DNA of 11,668 bases from an uncultured bacterium (GCA_937958665.1 CALGNM010000089.1:1-11668), one strand, 5' to 3'; numbered from the stretch's first letter, positions 1 through 6,676 are shown. The notes: generated from the letters alone by a model not told the origin. Numbers and translations: made by a program.

Positions 1-46
1 AGATCGTATTCGGTGACTGGAGTTCAGACGTGTGCTCTTCCGATCT
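1..46. other. Illumina TruSeq adapter with i7 index (artefact)
   Basis: These bases are the P7-side TruSeq adapter read inward: the last four bases of the P7 flank, an 8-base index CGTATTCG, then the adapter stretch starting GTGACTGGAGTTCAGACG and ending CTCTTCCGATCT. This is library DNA, not genome. Any protein read through it carries tell-tale strings such as VQTCALPI (plus strand) or IGRAHV (minus strand). Bases 5-46 are the exact reverse complement of 11627-11668, so the contig appears to have a 42-bp terminal inverted repeat that is purely technical. Confidence 0.98.
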
Positions 47-266
47 TCTGCTTGGACGGCCTCTTCAACATCAGCCCCCCCCTCTTCCCCCGAACGGTTT
101 CCACCAGCCCCGCCCGGGCCAGCTGCTGGGCTATCTTGGACATAAAGGCCGGGGTGGTGTTCAGCTTTTTGGCCAAACCCGAGGCTGAAAGCGGATTCCC
201 CTTTTCCTGCCGGGACAAAAGGATCATGGCCTGAAGGGCGTATTCGTTGCGCCTGGTCAACAACAT
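47..266 (-). CDS. Rrf2-family transcriptional regulator, 3'-truncated
   Basis: This is the N-terminal 73 residues of a winged-helix DNA-binding regulator of the Rrf2 family (IscR, NsrR and CymR relatives). The family pattern is clear. The start is MLLTRRNEYALQAMILLS. A recognition helix follows around residues 35-50 (NTTPAFMSKIAQQLARAGLV), then a wing with RGKRGG near 59-64. Family members are normally about 130-160 residues, so roughly half is missing. The reading frame runs into adapter at base 46, and the last residues of the open frame (KIGRAHV) are not real. The part that would carry the cluster-binding cysteines of IscR-type members is absent, so the effector cannot be judged. The ATG at 264-266 has no Shine-Dalgarno sequence. 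The predicted transcript leader is only about 20 nt, and an operator-like palindrome overlaps it, which suggests autoregulation. DUF401 lies upstream on the same strand. Confidence 0.9.
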
Positions 267-274
267 TTTGTATA

Positions 275-293
275 TAAGACTTATTTAGTCCTA
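275..293. promoter_or_regulatory. Predicted Rrf2/IscR-like operator
   Basis: A 19-bp imperfect palindrome centred on 284 has the core GACT-N5-AGTC (278-281 and 287-290) with outer TA/TA matches. On the minus strand it reads GACTAAATAAGTC. This resembles the known IscR type 1 consensus GACT-RWWWY-AGTC with a single mismatch. It covers the region between the -10 box and the start codon of the Rrf2 gene, the position expected of an autorepressor site. Binding by this protein is inferred from position and motif only. Confidence 0.65.
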
Positions 294-321
294 ATTATAC
301 ACAAAAAAAACGTTTTGTCAA
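294..321 (-). promoter_or_regulatory. Sigma-70 promoter of the Rrf2 gene
   Basis: On the minus strand TTGACA (321-316) and TATAAT (299-294) both match consensus perfectly, with a 16-bp spacer. A run of eight T lies directly upstream of the -35 (330-323) and another inside the spacer (310-303). The upstream run could act as an UP-like element. Transcription should begin near 287, about 20 nt before the Rrf2 ATG. Start-site mapping would be needed to confirm it. Confidence 0.8.
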
Positions 322-364
322 GAAAAAAAACATCCCGCTGAACGCAATTGTCCGTGTTCAAGGA

Positions 365-1576
365 TCACCTCCACAAAAAGTAAAGCATGAAGCCCACCAA
401 CACCAGTCCGGCCGAGGCCGGCAGCAACCGGCGATAGACCTGGCCCCAGCCCGCCCCAAAATACTCCCGGGTCAGAGCCAGGCACAGATGGCTGGGAGAG
501 GTCAGCACCCCTCCCAGACCCGAGACAAAGGCCAGCACATACCAGCCCAGGGAGGGGCCGGGATCCCCATAGATGCCCAGCAGCAGCGGGAAGACCACCG
601 CCACATAGCCCTGGCTGATGCCGGTCAGCAGGCCCACCAGGAAAGGAAGCAAGGCTATGACGGCCTCCCGGGGAACCCCGCTGCCCAGCAAAAGGCCCGG
701 CAGGGCGGCGATGGCCCCGCTGGCCTCCAGCATTCCCTTGAAGACCATCACCCCCACAATCAGCATAAGCGTCATGGGCTTGAGGGACTCCCACAGCAGA
801 ACAGGGATCTTCCGCCAGGGATAACGGAACCGAACCAGCAGACCCGCCACCGCCAGGGCGGTCATCAGGGCCAGATCGAACTTGAAGGCCAGCACGGTGA
901 CGATAACAAACAACACCGGAGACATGGTGAAAAACACCTCTCTCCAGGCCCTTCCGTAGTCAGCCTCCCCGAGCCAGCCATCCTTCCCCACCCCCCGCCA
1001 TCCCACCAGCCAACCGACGGCCAGGGCGGCCGCCGCATAGGGCCACTGCCGCCGGATCAGGGCCTCCACCGGCCGGCCGACCAACACCGCCGCCAGGATT
1101 AGCCCGGGGTAAAGGGGAAAGACCGTCTCCCAGACATGTCGGTACCAGTAATTGATAAAGGTCTGGCGCCCCGGGTCCAACCCCATGCGCGCGGTGGCCT
1201 CCCTGACCAAAGGGGCCGAAAACATGGCCCCGCCGGCCGAGGGCAGGAATCCGATGAAGGCCGGCATGAAGGAGGCCACCAGCCGGTGGTCCCGAAACAG
1301 CACCTTGAGGGCGCCGACCATCCGGGCCAACACCCCGCCGGTCCTCAGCAGGTTCTCCAGCACCGAGATCAGGTACAACACCAGCACCAGATACAGGGTG
1401 GTTTTGGGCTCCAAAGCCGAGCGCAGAGCAATCCGCCCCATGTCGAGCGGGGCCACACTGAACAGCAGGCCCATCAGCAGGGAGGCCAGCAGCATCACCG
1501 GCCCCAGCGGCCAACGCCGCCAGAGCAGGGCCACCATTAGGCAGAAAACCATACCTATCTTGACCAGCACCAACAT
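365..1576 (-). CDS. DUF401-family integral membrane protein (putative transporter)
   Basis: This is a very hydrophobic protein of 403 residues with about ten predicted membrane segments and resembles the DUF401 family (TIGR00529 type), which belongs with ion-transporter-like membrane proteins. Its substrate is not known. Recognisable family motifs are GFLPSAGGAMFSAPLV near residues 109-124 and NYWYRHVWETVFPLYPG near 142-158. The small-residue-rich loop and the following Arg/His/Glu motif are typical of the half-membrane re-entrant repeats of this superfamily. I chose the ATG at 1576. An in-frame TTG at 1588 would add four residues, and neither has a clear ribosome site. The gene runs divergently from the TtcA-like operon, and its 3' end lies 98 bp before the Rrf2 gene on the same strand. 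No strong promoter of its own is visible in 1577-1697. Whether Rrf2 controls it is unknown; the Rrf2 operator is downstream of it. Confidence 0.82.
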   Translation of the reverse strand: MLVLVKIGMVFCLMVALLWRRWPLGPVMLLASLLMGLLFSVAPLDMGRIALRSALEPKTTLYLVLVLYLISVLENLLRTGGVLARMVGALKVLFRDHRLVASFMPAFIGFLPSAGGAMFSAPLVREATARMGLDPGRQTFINYWYRHVWETVFPLYPGLILAAVLVGRPVEALIRRQWPYAAAALAVGWLVGWRGVGKDGWLGEADYGRAWREVFFTMSPVLFVIVTVLAFKFDLALMTALAVAGLLVRFRYPWRKIPVLLWESLKPMTLMLIVGVMVFKGMLEASGAIAALPGLLLGSGVPREAVIALLPFLVGLLTGISQGYVAVVFPLLLGIYGDPGPSLGWYVLAFVSGLGGVLTSPSHLCLALTREYFGAGWGQVYRRLLPASAGLVLVGFMLYFLWR

Positions 1577-1697
1577 GTCACAATCCAAATCAGTTCGTTA
1601 ATCGATTCTGACCGAGCTTTCAAGCCCGCCCAGCTGACCGGCCATTTTAACCTATAATCCACCTCCGGTCAATGCCGGCTTCGGCGTTTCAACAGCC

Positions 1698-1726
1698 TTG
1701 ACATACGGCCGCTGGTAAAATATACT
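1698..1726 (+). promoter_or_regulatory. Sigma-70 promoter of the TtcA-like/NTF2/DUF389/DUF362 operon
   Basis: TTGACA (1698-1703) and TATACT (1721-1726) are separated by 17 bp. This is a perfect -35 and a five-of-six -10 at ideal spacing. The expected start of transcription, near 1732-1734, coincides with the first codons of the downstream gene, so the message would have essentially no leader. The rest of the divergent gap (1577-1697) shows no convincing promoter for DUF401. Confidence 0.75.
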
Positions 1727-1735
1727 AATCAGGTG

Positions 1736-2503
1736 ATGAAAGTGGCCGAAGCCCACCGCCCGGCCCGGCCCGACAACTGGAGCCGGGTCTATTCCCGGAC
1801 CATTCGGGTCGAGAAGGCTTTTAACCAGCTGGAACGCGGCGACCGGATTCTGGTGGGGCTGTCCGGAGGCAGCGACAGCCTGGTGCTGCTGGACATATTG
1901 GCCTGGCAGCAGGCCAAGCTGGGACGCAGCCTGGGGATCTCCCTGGTGGCCGGGCATGTCACTGGAATCCAAATCGGACGGCCCGCCGTCTCCCGGCTGA
2001 AGCTGGAAAAGGTGTGCCAGGAACTGGGCTTGCCGTTAGCCCTAACCGCCAAACCCCTGCCGGCCGAAATCTTCACCGACTGCTTCAAGTGCTCCCTGGC
2101 CCGCCGCCGTTCGTTGTTCGACCTGGCCGAGCAGCATAGCTGCAAAAAGATAGCCCTGGGCCACAACGCCGACGACCTGGTGGAGACCGCCCTGCTGAAC
2201 ATGTTCTACTCCGGCAAGCTGGCCGCCATCACCCCCCGACAGAGCCTGCTGGGCGGCAAACTGCAGGTCATCCGGCCCCTGGCCTATGTCTGGAAGGAGG
2301 ATATCGAGAGCTACTGCACCCAGCGCTTCGGGGCCGCCCGCCCCCTCCCCTGCCCCGGGGGCCGGGATTCCCGGAGGATGGAGATCCGGAGAATGCTTAA
2401 GCGCATGCAGTCCGGCGGGTCGCCGGTCAAGGAGAACCTACTGAAAGCCATCTCCAATCCCAAGTGGGAATATCTGCCGCTGGCTATCAGGACCCAAAAC
2501 TGA
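1736..2503 (+). CDS. TtcA-like PP-loop ATPase (tRNA 2-thiocytidine synthetase family)
   Basis: This 255-residue protein is an adenylating enzyme of the TtcA/TilS superfamily. TtcA uses ATP and a [4Fe-4S] cluster to thiolate cytidine 32 of tRNA. The PP-loop SGGSDS is at residues 43-48 and the GHNADDLVETALLNMFYSGK segment is near 142-161. The first cysteine pair CFKC is at 116/119. A third cysteine, C206 in PLPCPGG, aligns with the first Cys of the C-terminal CxxC of E. coli TtcA, while the second Cys of that pair is missing. In E. coli TtcA the cluster is held by three cysteines at matching positions, so the set looks intact. It is shorter than E. coli TtcA (about 311 residues), mainly at the C-terminus. 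The start is ATG 1736 or GTG 1733; both lie at the predicted transcription start with no ribosome site. The target RNA is not provable here; it could be a paralogue acting on another substrate. Confidence 0.82.
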   Translation: MKVAEAHRPARPDNWSRVYSRTIRVEKAFNQLERGDRILVGLSGGSDSLVLLDILAWQQAKLGRSLGISLVAGHVTGIQIGRPAVSRLKLEKVCQELGLPLALTAKPLPAEIFTDCFKCSLARRRSLFDLAEQHSCKKIALGHNADDLVETALLNMFYSGKLAAITPRQSLLGGKLQVIRPLAYVWKEDIESYCTQRFGAARPLPCPGGRDSRRMEIRRMLKRMQSGGSPVKENLLKAISNPKWEYLPLAIRTQN

Positions 2504-2517
2504 CGGAGAACGAATCG

Positions 2518-3021
2518 ATGCCCCACACCTACCACAACTTCGGCCATCCCCATCCGGATATCTCCGCCGTCGAGCGGACCATCCACCAGCATATCGGCTG
2601 GGCGGTGGACGGCAAGAACCGGGAACGGCTGTATTCCTCACTGGCCGACAACGAGGAACTTTTTTTCTTCCAGCCCGACACCCCAGTCCCGGTCCGGGGA
2701 ATAGGCCAGTTCCGGGAAGCCGTCGATGGCTTCTTCATGCGGGATGACTTCCAAGCCATACGATACGAGCTTCATGACCTCAGGATAAACCTCTCCCCCT
2801 CCCTGGTGACCGCCTGGTTTTCCTGCCTGCTGGACGACTTCAACTCATTCCAGGGACGCCCCGCCAATTGGGAAAAGGTCCGCTGGACCGGGGTGCTGGA
2901 GAAGGTGGAAGGCCGCTGGAGGATCTTCCAGATGCACTTCTCCTGGGGCCGGAACCCGGACCCCGGCGGGCGACCGGCCGAAGGCCCTTCCGAACAATGT
3001 TTGAAAAGGAATAGCCCATGA
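2518..3021 (+). CDS. NTF2/SnoaL-like small protein
   Basis: This is a 167-residue protein with the pattern of the SnoaL/NTF2-like cone fold. An N-terminal helix carries AVERTIHQHIGWAVDGKNRERLY (residues about 17-39). A G-x-x-x-F-R-E-A segment sits near 61-69 (GIGQFREAVDGFF). Terminal strands follow (VTAWFSCLLDDF, then VRWTGVLEKVEGRWRIFQMHFSW), ending in the W-R-I-F-Q-M-H-F-S motif usual for this family. A polar, proline-rich tail of about 25 residues follows. Members bind diverse small ligands or act as enzymes, and no catalytic role can be assigned. I use the ATG at 2518 because GGAG sits 9 nt upstream. A longer in-frame start at 2464 would overlap the TtcA-like gene by 40 nt. It begins 14 nt after that gene and overlaps DUF389 by 4 nt (ATGA), so it is an operon member. 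Confidence 0.75.
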   Translation: MPHTYHNFGHPHPDISAVERTIHQHIGWAVDGKNRERLYSSLADNEELFFFQPDTPVPVRGIGQFREAVDGFFMRDDFQAIRYELHDLRINLSPSLVTAWFSCLLDDFNSFQGRPANWEKVRWTGVLEKVEGRWRIFQMHFSWGRNPDPGGRPAEGPSEQCLKRNSP

Positions 3022-4331
3022 TGTGGATGAGACGGCTGCTGCGCTATGTCAACCTCAAGGACGAGGTCGACGACCATGAAAGCATCCACCAAGCCATTGA
3101 AAGCGGAATCATTTTCCGGGGCACCAACCTCTGGATATTGATGTTCGCCATCATTGTGGCCTCGGTGGGTTTGAATATGAACTCCACCGCGGTGATCATC
3201 GGCGCCATGCTGATCTCCCCGCTGATGGGCCCCATCATCGGAATGGGCTACAGCATCGCCACCTACAACTTCCCGCTGTTCCGACAGTCGGCCAAGAATT
3301 TCGGCTTCGCAGTGGGAGCCAGCCTGGTGGCATCCACCCTCTACTTCGCCATCAGCCCGGTCTCCACCGCCCACTCCGAGCTGCTGGCCCGGACCAGCCC
3401 CACTATCTACGACGTGCTGATCGCCTTGTTCGGCGGGCTGGCCGGCATCGTGGCCATCAGCAGCAAACAGAAGGGTAATGTCATACCGGGGGTGGCCATA
3501 GCCACCGCCCTGATGCCCCCGCTCTGCACCGCTGGCTACGGCCTGGCCACCGGAAAATATTACTATTTCCTGGGGGCCCTCTACCTGTTCGCCATCAACA
3601 CGGTGTTCATCGCCCTGGCCGCCCTGGCCGTCTCCCAGATACTGAAGTTCCCCATTACCGCCCCGGTGGATGAGTCCCGCAAGGCCCGCATCAATCACTG
3701 GATCACCGCCATCATCCTGGTGACTTTGATCCCCAGCGTCTTTTTCGGACACGGACTGGTAAAAAAGGAGGAGTTCTCCATGAACGCCGCCCGTTTCATC
3801 AGGAACGTGGACCTGCTGGAAGGCAATTACCTGCTGAAAAGCGAGGTCGACCCCCGACGCCGCCAGATTGTCCTGGTCTATGCCGGCAGCCGCATGGATG
3901 ACACGGTCCGGGGGGCCATCATTCGCAAGGCCGCCGACTTCTCCATTGAAGCCTCGCAGCTGTCCATCCAACAAGGACTGTCGCTGGGCGATCCCGCCAA
4001 CGGCCGGGAGGTTGCCGACCTGAAAAACCAGGCGGAGATCAACCGGTTGAAGCTTATAATCAACAGCCTGGAGCAAAAACAGGACAGCCTGTCCAGACGC
4101 ACCGAGGCCGGAAGGCAACTGCTGGCCGAGATGTCCCGGCTCTATCCCCAGGTGTCCGCCTGTTCGGTCTCCGAGGCTCTGATCTTCTCCCGGGATCGGG
4201 AAAACCCTGCCAAGCTTACCATGGTTAACATATCGCTCAAGGATAAAATTCCCGAGCCTGACCGGGCACGCCTGGAGGAATGGCTGAAGGTACGGCTGGG
4301 CACCAGGCAAATCAAGGTGTTCTATGAATAA
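3018..4331 (+). CDS. DUF389-family membrane protein
   Basis: This is a 437-residue membrane protein of the DUF389 (TIGR00341-type) family, whose function is unknown. Residues 20-60 carry the family lead-in (HQAIESGIIFRGTNLWILMF). The conserved block with AVIIGAMLISPLMGPIIGMG follows near 58-77, and GVAIATALMPPLCTAGYGLA near 158-177. Seven membrane segments are likely: about 36-53, 56-78, 93-113, 130-148, 155-176, 182-208 and 227-245. A soluble C-terminal part (250-437) includes a probable coiled coil near 332-375 and ends in a KVFYE tail. The start ATG 3018 overlaps the stop of the NTF2-like gene in ATGA; an ATG one codon later (3021) is also possible. AGGA lies about 8 nt upstream. The downstream DUF362 gene starts at or just after its stop. 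Expression should follow the upstream operon promoter. Confidence 0.9.
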   Translation: MMWMRRLLRYVNLKDEVDDHESIHQAIESGIIFRGTNLWILMFAIIVASVGLNMNSTAVIIGAMLISPLMGPIIGMGYSIATYNFPLFRQSAKNFGFAVGASLVASTLYFAISPVSTAHSELLARTSPTIYDVLIALFGGLAGIVAISSKQKGNVIPGVAIATALMPPLCTAGYGLATGKYYYFLGALYLFAINTVFIALAALAVSQILKFPITAPVDESRKARINHWITAIILVTLIPSVFFGHGLVKKEEFSMNAARFIRNVDLLEGNYLLKSEVDPRRRQIVLVYAGSRMDDTVRGAIIRKAADFSIEASQLSIQQGLSLGDPANGREVADLKNQAEINRLKLIINSLEQKQDSLSRRTEAGRQLLAEMSRLYPQVSACSVSEALIFSRDRENPAKLTMVNISLKDKIPEPDRARLEEWLKVRLGTRQIKVFYE

Positions 4332-4374
4332 TCGATCAGAGAATATAGGTTCGACCAGAAGAGGGAGAGGGGAA

Positions 4375-5469
4375 TTGGCTAAATCGAAGGTGGCAGTGAT
4401 AAAGGTGGGGCCGGAGACCGTCCTGGAGGACACCGGCCGGCTGATGGAGCTGGCCGGGTTGCGCCAGCACCTGAACCCATCCAGTCCGGTAATACTCAAG
4501 GACAACATCTCCTGGCACTTTCCCTTTCCCGGGGCCAACACCACCCCCTGGCAGCTGGAGGGGGTGATCCTTGGCCTGCGGCGGGCCGGCTACCAGGAGA
4601 TCTCCTGCGTCCAGAACAAGACGGTGGTCACCGACACCTTCAAGGGAGAGGACCTCAACCGCTACCTGCCCATACTCAGGAAACACCGCGTCCCGGTGCT
4701 CTACAACTTCAGGGACCAGGACATGAACTGGGTGCCCTACCGGCCCAAGGCCAAAATGCTGGCCCTGGATGATATTTTTCCGGAAGGCATAATGATTCCA
4801 GACTATTTCCCCGGGAAAAACATCATCCACCTGCCGACCATGAAATGCCATATCTATACCACCACCACCGGGGCCATGAAAAATGCCTTCGGGGGACTGC
4901 TGAACACCCGGCGCCACTACGCCCATTCCTGGATCCACCAGGTGCTGGTGGACCTGCTGGCCATCCAGCGGGAGATCCACCCCGGGCTTTTCGCGGTGAT
5001 GGACGGCACCACTGCCGGTGACGGCCCCGGGCCCCGCACCATGAGGCCGGTGACAAAGAATTTCATGCTGGCCTCGGCCGACCAGGTGGCCATCGACGCC
5101 GTCGCGGCCCGGATGATGGGCTTTGACCCCATGGCAATCGACTACATCCGGCTGGCCCACGAACAGGGGCTGGGCTGCGGCAGGCTGGAGGAGATCGATC
5201 TGGTGGGGGACGATATCTCCATGGAGAACTGGCACTTTGAGGTGGGCAAGAACCTGGTTCGCCGGGTGGGCGGGGACATCATCTGGTTCGGCCCCTTGAG
5301 GGGCATGCAGAACCTTTTCTTCCGCACCCCCTTGGTGCACCTGTTCATCCTGGCCTCCGAGGTCTACCACGACTACCTGCGCTGGCCGCTGATCGACAGC
5401 CGGACCTACCGGCGCTGGCTGAAGGAGTCCGGCTGGGGCCGCCTGTTCGCCGGATACCCCAAAAATTGA
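4375..5469 (+). CDS. DUF362-family protein
   Basis: This 364-residue protein (from the TTG start) belongs to the DUF362 family, whose biochemical function is not established. Family landmarks are a lead-in KSKVAVIKVGPETVLEDTGR (residues 3-22), the motif KCHIYTTTTGAMKNAFGGLL near 157-176, and VMDGTTAGDGPGPR near 208-221. ASADQVAIDAVAARMMG follows near 233-249. Some DUF362 proteins carry ferredoxin-like Cys clusters; none is present here. I chose TTG 4375 because a purine-rich GGGAGAGGGG lies just upstream and the sequence then matches the usual family N-terminus. The ATG at 4324 would add 17 residues (MNNRSENIGSTRRGRGE) with no family resemblance and overlap DUF389 by 8 nt. It is the last gene of the operon. 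No obvious rho-independent terminator lies between 5470 and the greA promoter. Confidence 0.85.
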   Translation: MAKSKVAVIKVGPETVLEDTGRLMELAGLRQHLNPSSPVILKDNISWHFPFPGANTTPWQLEGVILGLRRAGYQEISCVQNKTVVTDTFKGEDLNRYLPILRKHRVPVLYNFRDQDMNWVPYRPKAKMLALDDIFPEGIMIPDYFPGKNIIHLPTMKCHIYTTTTGAMKNAFGGLLNTRRHYAHSWIHQVLVDLLAIQREIHPGLFAVMDGTTAGDGPGPRTMRPVTKNFMLASADQVAIDAVAARMMGFDPMAIDYIRLAHEQGLGCGRLEEIDLVGDDISMENWHFEVGKNLVRRVGGDIIWFGPLRGMQNLFFRTPLVHLFILASEVYHDYLRWPLIDSRTYRRWLKESGWGRLFAGYPKN

Positions 5470-5496
5470 TCCGGACCGGTTGCCGCCCGATTAAGC

Positions 5497-5525
5497 TTGA
5501 CAAGGCCGAACATTGACTATATAAT
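5497..5525 (+). promoter_or_regulatory. Sigma-70 promoter of greA
   Basis: TTGACA (5497-5502) and TATAAT (5520-5525) are both perfect consensus with a 17-bp spacer, among the best promoters one can draw. Transcription should start near 5532, leaving a leader of about 90 nt before the greA ATG. The leader contains a strong hairpin (5551-5576). Confidence 0.85.
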
Positions 5526-5550
5526 TCAGACAACTCCCGGGCCCATATAT

Positions 5551-5576
5551 CCCCCTGAAAGCTGCCGATCAGGGGG
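5551..5576 (+). promoter_or_regulatory. Leader hairpin of greA (possible attenuator)
   Basis: CCCCCTGA (5551-5558) pairs perfectly with TCAGGGGG (5569-5576), giving an 8-bp GC-rich stem with a 10-base loop. It is followed by TTTGGAC, a U run of only three. It begins about 20 nt into the predicted transcript. The position resembles the E. coli greA leader, where a terminator yields the GraL small RNAs. The short U run makes efficient termination doubtful; it could equally shape translation or RNA stability. The hairpin itself is certain, its function is inferred. Confidence 0.6.
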
Positions 5577-5623
5577 TTTGGACTATATGGCAACCGTCAA
5601 TCGATAAGCACGGAAAGCGCACC

Positions 5624-6091
5624 ATGTCCAGAGTAGTTACCACCAAAGAGGGTCTGGCCAAAATGAAGGCTGATTTGGAGCGAATGGTCAACGTCGACCG
5701 GCCGGCCAACTCGGCCTCCCTGGCCCACGCCCGCAGTCTGGGGGACCTGTCCGAGAATGCCGAGTATCACGCCGCCAAGGAGCGACAGAGCCTGATTGAA
5801 CAGAAGATTCGCCAGCTGCAGACCGACATCGCCAACGCCGAGGTCATCGACCAAAGCAAGCTGGCCAAGGGGGTGGTGGTATTCGGCAAGGCGGTCAAAC
5901 TGAAAGACCTGGCGGACGGCTCCGAGGAAACCTACACCCTGGTTGGCCCCCATGAGGCCGACTTCGACCAGGGGATGATCTCGGTGGAGAGCCCCATCGG
6001 CAAGGGGCTGCTGGGCAAAAAAGTCGGCGATATTGCTGAGATACAGGTTCCTGCCGGCACAATTAAATACAAGGTGCTGTCTATAACCTAG
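5624..6091 (+). CDS. greA: Transcription elongation factor GreA
   Basis: GreA reactivates backtracked RNA polymerase by stimulating cleavage of the 3' end of the nascent RNA. The 155-residue length matches the family (E. coli 158). An N-terminal coiled coil (about 8-75) is followed by a C-terminal FKBP-like domain (about 80-155). The acidic tip that coordinates the catalytic metal is intact: D41 and E44 in GDLSENAEYHAAKE. C-terminal GKGLLGKKVGDIAEIQVP is typical. The start is ATG 5624 with GGAAAG about 7 nt upstream. It is driven by a consensus promoter with a leader hairpin, and it is followed after 70 nt by purE. Confidence 0.97.
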   Translation: MSRVVTTKEGLAKMKADLERMVNVDRPANSASLAHARSLGDLSENAEYHAAKERQSLIEQKIRQLQTDIANAEVIDQSKLAKGVVVFGKAVKLKDLADGSEETYTLVGPHEADFDQGMISVESPIGKGLLGKKVGDIAEIQVPAGTIKYKVLSIT

Positions 6092-6149
6092 GGATGATTG
6101 TCGAATGCAACAATAATGCAGGAGGCTGGCAGCACCAAGTCCCTTAAGA

Positions 6150-6155
6150 AAGGAG
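6150..6155 (+). promoter_or_regulatory. Strong Shine-Dalgarno of purE
   Basis: AAGGAG six nt before the purE ATG, within AAGAAAGGAG, is the best ribosome site in the window and fixes the purE start. The rest of the greA-purE gap (6092-6149) shows no promoter or purine riboswitch that I can recognise. Confidence 0.75.
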
Positions 6156-6161
6156 ATAATA

Positions 6162-6659
6162 ATGTCCAAACCCAAGGTAGCGGTTCTGATGGGATCCGAC
6201 AGCGACCTGCCGGTAATGGAAAAGGCGGTGGAAATGCTGAAGGAGTTGGGGATTAGCGCCCAATTGAAGATATTGTCAGCCCATCGGGTCCCGGAGAAGG
6301 TGGCCGATTTCACCAGAAATGCCCGGAGCCAGGGATATGAATGCATCATTGCCGGGGCCGGGCTGGCGGCCCACCTGGCCGGGGCGGTGGCGGCCAACAC
6401 CACCCTGCCGGTGATCGGTGTGCCCCTGAAGTCCGGGGCTTTGTCGGGAATGGATGCCCTTTTCGCCACAGTCCAGATGCCCTCCGGGATACCGGTGGCC
6501 GCCGTGGCCATCGACGGAGCCAAGAACGCTGCCATCCTGGCGGCCCAGATCCTGTCCATCAAATACCCGGAAATTGCCGCCAAGCTGGACGAAATGCGGG
6601 AGCAAATGAAGCGGGAGGTGGAACGGAAATCGGCCGAAGCCGAGGCCAAATATAATTGA
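6162..6659 (+). CDS. purE: N5-CAIR mutase PurE
   Basis: PurE converts N5-carboxyaminoimidazole ribonucleotide to 4-carboxyaminoimidazole ribonucleotide, a central step of de novo purine synthesis. The 165 residues are the usual length. GSDSDLP is at residues 11-17 and SAHRVPE near 39-45, with the proton-relay histidine H41. The [14 protein letters not shown] loop is at about 65-78 and [18 protein letters not shown] follows near 96-113. The overall layout is of the class I (mutase) type, which needs PurK. The usual G-G-A-A-H-L-P-G loop is here G-L-A-A-H-L-A-G, a mild departure at the substrate loop. No purK is visible in the window. A charged C-terminal helix ([20 protein letters not shown]) extends the core. 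purC starts 17 nt downstream, so the two are co-transcribed. Confidence 0.96.
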   Translation: MSKPKVAVLMGSDSDLPVMEKAVEMLKELGISAQLKILSAHRVPEKVADFTRNARSQGYECIIAGAGLAAHLAGAVAANTTLPVIGVPLKSGALSGMDALFATVQMPSGIPVAAVAIDGAKNAAILAAQILSIKYPEIAAKLDEMREQMKREVERKSAEAEAKYN

Positions 6660-6676
6660 CTTTGGGAGCGATGACA

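Noticed and set aside
13-234. Plus-strand open frame beginning MTGVQTCALPIF
   Set aside because: It begins in adapter sequence and runs antisense to the Rrf2 gene; VQTCALPI is translated TruSeq adapter.
323-364. Possible terminator after DUF401
   Set aside because: On the minus strand a 5-bp stem (TGAAC/GTTCA) precedes a T8 run by about 9 nt. The stem is too weak and the run too far for a confident rho-independent terminator; the T run sits by the Rrf2 -35.
1600-1647. 15-codon minus-strand frame MAGQLGGLESSVRID upstream of DUF401
   Set aside because: Its GGAGGTG is 14 nt away, too far for a normal ribosome site, and nothing supports translation; chance is likely.
1653-1658. TATAAT in the divergent gap, plus strand
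   Set aside because: No -35 at acceptable spacing; the better promoter is 1698-1726.
2772-4544. 590-residue minus-strand open frame
   Set aside because: Antisense to the NTF2-like, DUF389 and DUF362 genes, which have clear family motifs; its composition (Gly/His/Gln rich) is typical of a GC-rich shadow frame.
6094-6147. 17-codon frame between greA and purE (MIVECNNNAGGWQHQVP)
   Set aside because: No convincing ribosome site and no leader-peptide logic for purine genes; too short to distinguish from chance.
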